From DATLZB01 sp035574175 (GTDB taxonomy: Bacteria; Pseudomonadota; Alphaproteobacteria; Rhizobiales; Hyphomicrobiaceae), in the NCBI GenBank assembly GCA_035574175.1, contig DATLZB010000096.1, forward strand, positions 1-10,039: a stretch of 10,039 nucleotides of DNA, in the 5' to 3' direction. The notes under the pieces are model-generated. The model saw only the letters and a program-made list of their open reading frames with translations, did not search any database and had not been told where the DNA came from. The position numbers and the translations under genes are program-made. Positions 8,700-10,039 of this stretch are shown one piece after another; the stretch's first letter is position 1, and each line of letters begins with the position of its first letter.

Positions 8700-9404
8700 T
8701 TAGCCCGCGCTCTGTGCCGCGCGGGCGACCCAGTAATCCCAACCGCGCCTGATCGTGCGCGGGCGGTCGGCGATGGCGCCGGCCTTGGCGATCTCACCCG
8801 GCGGCAGCGACGGCGCGCTCCCAAGCATCGCCGCCTGCAGCTGCGCGCGCGCATTGTCCTGAAGCTGGATCGCCCGGTAGACCACCTCCGGAATCGAGCG
8901 TCCGGCCACAACAGCGCCGTGCCGGCGCAGGATGACCACCCAGTGCGGCCCGAGAGCGCGGGCGAGCGAGGCGCCCTGCTCGGGGGTGGAGACCAGCAGG
9001 TTCGTGTCGCCGAACTCATCCTGCGAATCCCAGAACGGGATGTGGGCACCGAGGCAGGCGCCCATGTGATAGACCGGGTGGATGGCGACCCCCGACACCG
9101 CGAACGGCAGCACGAAGGGCGCGTGCGTGTGACAAACCGCGGCGACATCCGGGCGCGCGCGGTAGATCGCCCCGTGGATGGCGCGCTCCGAATAATGCTC
9201 GTCCTTGGCGTTGGTGAGGGGCGCGTCCCTCTCGTCGTACTCGGTGATGTCGCCAGTGGAGACCAGGAGCGGCGGCCGGTAGCGCGAGAGCAGGTAATGC
9301 ACGCCCTTGTCTGGCAGCCGGGCACTGACGTGGCCGAAAGCATCGAGGATGCCCTCGTTGACCAGGATCCGATTGGCAAGGACGAGCTCTTCGGCAAGGG
9401 TCAT
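8700..9404 (-). CDS. Class II aldolase/adducin-family protein (possible HCOMODA decarboxylase-like)
   Basis: A 234-residue cytosolic metal-dependent enzyme of the fuculose-1-phosphate aldolase fold. Seen: LANRILVNEGILDAFGHVSARLP (9-31) with the conserved GHVS turn; YSERAIHGAIYRARPD (71-86) containing the probable catalytic acid E73; the zinc ligands H92 and H94 in VCHTH; and H162 in LRRHGAVVAG. The combination of DAFGHVS, LLSRYRPP and YSER-x-IHG resembles the subgroup annotated as 4-carboxy-2-hydroxymuconate semialdehyde (HCOMODA) decarboxylases in aromatic catabolism, but this is from memory and no other aromatic-degradation gene is present. Length fits the family (220-260). The ATG at 9404 has GGAG eight bases upstream; the 108-residue in-frame extension to 9728 is arginine/proline-rich, overlaps the IS30 end and is not credible. 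It lies alone, with a GC hairpin in its 5' leader. Confidence 0.85.
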   Translation of the reverse strand: MTLAEELVLANRILVNEGILDAFGHVSARLPDKGVHYLLSRYRPPLLVSTGDITEYDERDAPLTNAKDEHYSERAIHGAIYRARPDVAAVCHTHAPFVLPFAVSGVAIHPVYHMGACLGAHIPFWDSQDEFGDTNLLVSTPEQGASLARALGPHWVVILRRHGAVVAGRSIPEVVYRAIQLQDNARAQLQAAMLGSAPSLPPGEIAKAGAIADRPRTIRRGWDYWVARAAQSAG

Positions 9405-9438
9405 GTGGACAGCTCCGGGCTGGCGGGTTGCGGGTCGG

Positions 9439-9470
9439 CCGGCCGGTTCGCTGAGGCAGCGGATGGCCGG
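9439..9470. repeat. Compound hairpin in the aldolase 5' leader
   Basis: Outer arms CCGGCC (9439-9444) and GGCCGG (9465-9470) enclose inner arms CGCTG (9449-9453) and CAGCG (9457-9461) with an AGG loop. It lies 35-66 nt upstream of the aldolase ATG, so it could fold in that leader transcript. A regulatory role is only a possibility, since such hairpins arise readily in GC-rich DNA. Confidence 0.35.
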
Positions 9471-9506
9471 CGGCGCGCACTCAACCACCGCAAAGGACCC
9501 GCGCGC

Positions 9507-9537
9507 AAGCCCTTGGCCTCGGGACCGAGGCCGGCTT
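9507..9537. repeat. Strong palindrome (8-bp stem, extended by 5 bp after a bulge)
   Basis: GGCCTCGG (9515-9522) and CCGAGGCC (9525-9532) pair perfectly around a GA loop. AAGCC (9507-9511) and GGCTT (9533-9537) extend the stem, with a three-base CTT bulge on one side. No T-tract follows on either strand, so it is not a classical terminator. A REP-like extragenic palindrome is the better description. Confidence 0.5.
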
Positions 9538-9605
9538 GGGAAATGTGGTTCGGAGCGCACGCCCCGCAAGGCCGCCAGCCTGCGCCGACGCAAATTTTCG
9601 CCGGC

Positions 9606-9646
9606 ATGACGGGAGTGGGGGAGCTCAGGTGCCCCTATATCGTCAT
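9606..9646. repeat. Interrupted inverted repeat ATGACG...CGTCAT
   Basis: ATGACG (9606-9611) and CGTCAT (9641-9646) are inverted copies. Inside them GGGG (9617-9620) and CCCC (9632-9635) also pair, with equal five-base internal loops. The left half continues on the minus strand as CGTCATGCCGGCGAAAA, resembling dispersed repeats in related genomes. Confidence 0.4.
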
Positions 9647-10038
9647 CCCGACGCAGGTCGGGAGGTGGATTCACATCCGAAGTGCAACAGTTGGCCGATG
9701 AAGTTCTCGGCCGGGGTTTGGAAGTCAAGGCACTTTCTCGGGGTGCAGTTGTAGGCGCGCAGCAGCAGGGCGAAGCGGTGGTCGGAGAGCGTGGCTAGGT
9801 CGGTCTTGCGGGGGAGGGTGCGTCTGAGCCTCCCGATGGCGTTTTCGATGCCGCCTTTCTGCCAGGGGGCGTGGGGGTCGCAGAAGTAGGTCTTGAAGCC
9901 GAGTTCGTGGAGCCTGAAGTGGCGTGCGAACTCGGTTCCGTTGTCGAAGGTGACGGTGCGGCGCAAGGGCTCGGGCAGTGCTTGGAGGAGGGTGAGCATG
10001 ATCCTTGCGATGAGGTCGGCGCTCTTGTTGTCGGGGCG
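9643..10038 (-). CDS. IS30-family transposase, C-terminal part (5' end off window)
   Basis: The frame enters from the right edge and yields 131 residues to a TGA at 9643-9645. Conserved IS30 catalytic-core segments are clear: TVTFDNGTEFARH carries the second Asp of the DDE triad; FCDPHAPWQKGGIENAIGRL carries the catalytic Glu in GGIEN; and LRRTLPRKTDL plus YNCTPRKCLDFQTPAENF are the family's C-terminal signature. The first Asp and the N-terminal helix-turn-helix are off the window. There are no frameshifts or internal stops, so the element may be active. The last six residues and the stop lie beyond the apparent terminal repeat, in the flanking palindrome. Confidence 0.9.
   Translation of the reverse strand, partial: RPDNKSADLIARIMLTLLQALPEPLRRTVTFDNGTEFARHFRLHELGFKTYFCDPHAPWQKGGIENAIGRLRRTLPRKTDLATLSDHRFALLLRAYNCTPRKCLDFQTPAENFIGQLLHFGCESTSRPASG
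9646..9663. repeat. REP-like hairpin next to the IS30 terminus
   Basis: TCCCGAC (9646-9652) and GTCGGGA (9657-9663) form a perfect seven-base stem around a GCAG loop, immediately outside the presumed IS30 end at 9664. It also contains the last codons of the transposase reading frame. Confidence 0.5.
9664..9692. repeat. IS30-type terminal inverted repeat
   Basis: The + strand starts GGTGGATTCACATCC and continues to GCAACAGTT. Both the GATTCA near the outside and the GCAACAGTT on the inside match my recollection of the classic IS30 terminus (TGTAGATTCA...GCAACAGTT). The transposase C-terminus (LHFGCEST) is encoded across it. Confidence 0.6.
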
Positions 10039-10039
10039 G
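9664..10039 (-). mobile_element. IS30-family insertion sequence, right end (continues off the right edge)
   Basis: The element is defined by the transposase core and a terminal repeat. Its outer boundary is placed at 9664, where the IS30-like terminus begins. The other end and any target duplication on that side are outside the window. Confidence 0.75.

Larger units (their letters stand above)
9405..9663. other. Intergenic region rich in palindromes, no gene
   Basis: No convincing coding sequence lies between the aldolase start and the IS30 terminal repeat. The stretch holds four inverted repeats (9439-9470, 9507-9537, 9606-9646 and 9646-9663), listed separately. The motifs CGTCATCCCG and (minus strand) CGTCATGCCGGCGAAAA recall the dispersed extragenic repeats common in alphaproteobacterial genomes. 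The aldolase promoter must lie here but no clear -35/-10 pair is visible. Confidence 0.5.

Noticed and set aside
8591..9397. A 269-codon upstream extension of the glycosyltransferase frame, through the aldolase gene.
   Set aside because: Same strand but a different frame from the aldolase; Ser/Arg/Pro-rich shadow. The catalytic domain starts just after 8590.
9507..9537. Considered as a rho-independent terminator for the IS30 transposase or the aldolase region.
   Set aside because: The stem is strong but no run of T follows on either strand.
9405..9728. A 108-residue N-terminal extension of the aldolase frame.
   Set aside because: It crosses the IS30 repeat and the palindromes, is Arg/Pro-rich, and the ATG at 9404 has a ribosome binding site.

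Overview
The window comes from a GC-rich bacterial chromosome, most likely an alphaproteobacterium of the Hyphomicrobiales/Rhizobiales type. Three things suggest this: a MarR regulator, OmpR-type regulator and sensor kinase in a row, recalling the PetP/PetR arrangement; a DUF1489 protein, a family I associate with Alphaproteobacteria; and flanking IS630- and IS30-type elements. The assignment rests on family knowledge and protein content, not on any search.

Layout, left to right. (1) 1-138: the 3' end of an IS630-family insertion sequence, whose transposase tail is read on +. (2) 129-1241 (-): a PYROXD2/CrtI-like FAD oxidoreductase cut short at its C-terminus exactly where the IS630 element begins. 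(3) 1279-2175 (-): a branched-chain aminotransferase (ilvE), 37 nt upstream of the oxidoreductase and probably in the same transcript. (4) 2176-2295: a divergent promoter region with an inverted repeat lying across the marR start codon. (5) 2296-5019 (+): a tightly packed regulatory operon of MarR regulator, OmpR-type response regulator (ATGA overlap) and EnvZ-like histidine kinase. (6) 5021-5461 (-): DUF1489, meeting the kinase tail to tail with one base between, and overlapping by ATGA with (7) 5458-7425 (-): the biotin carboxylase/biotin carrier (alpha) subunit of an acyl-CoA carboxylase. (8) 7502-8590 (-): a GtrB/DPM1-like membrane glycosyltransferase. (9) 8700-9404 (-): a class II aldolase/adducin-family protein. 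(10) 9405-9663: no gene, but several palindromes. (11) 9643-10038 (-): the C-terminal part of an IS30-family transposase, with its terminal repeat at about 9664-9692.

How the genes may work together. The MarR/regulator/kinase operon is an intact envelope-to-transcription signalling unit transcribed away from ilvE. The shared intergenic region allows joint control, but this is inference. The carboxylase alpha subunit has no carboxyltransferase (beta) partner in the window, so its substrate cannot be fixed here. Between two insertion sequences the core is ordinary metabolism and regulation. The clearest genome-evolution signal is the IS630 insertion that truncated the oxidoreductase. I found no CRISPR array, RNA gene, phage module or recognisable defence system, and nothing that amounts to a convincing new multi-gene system.
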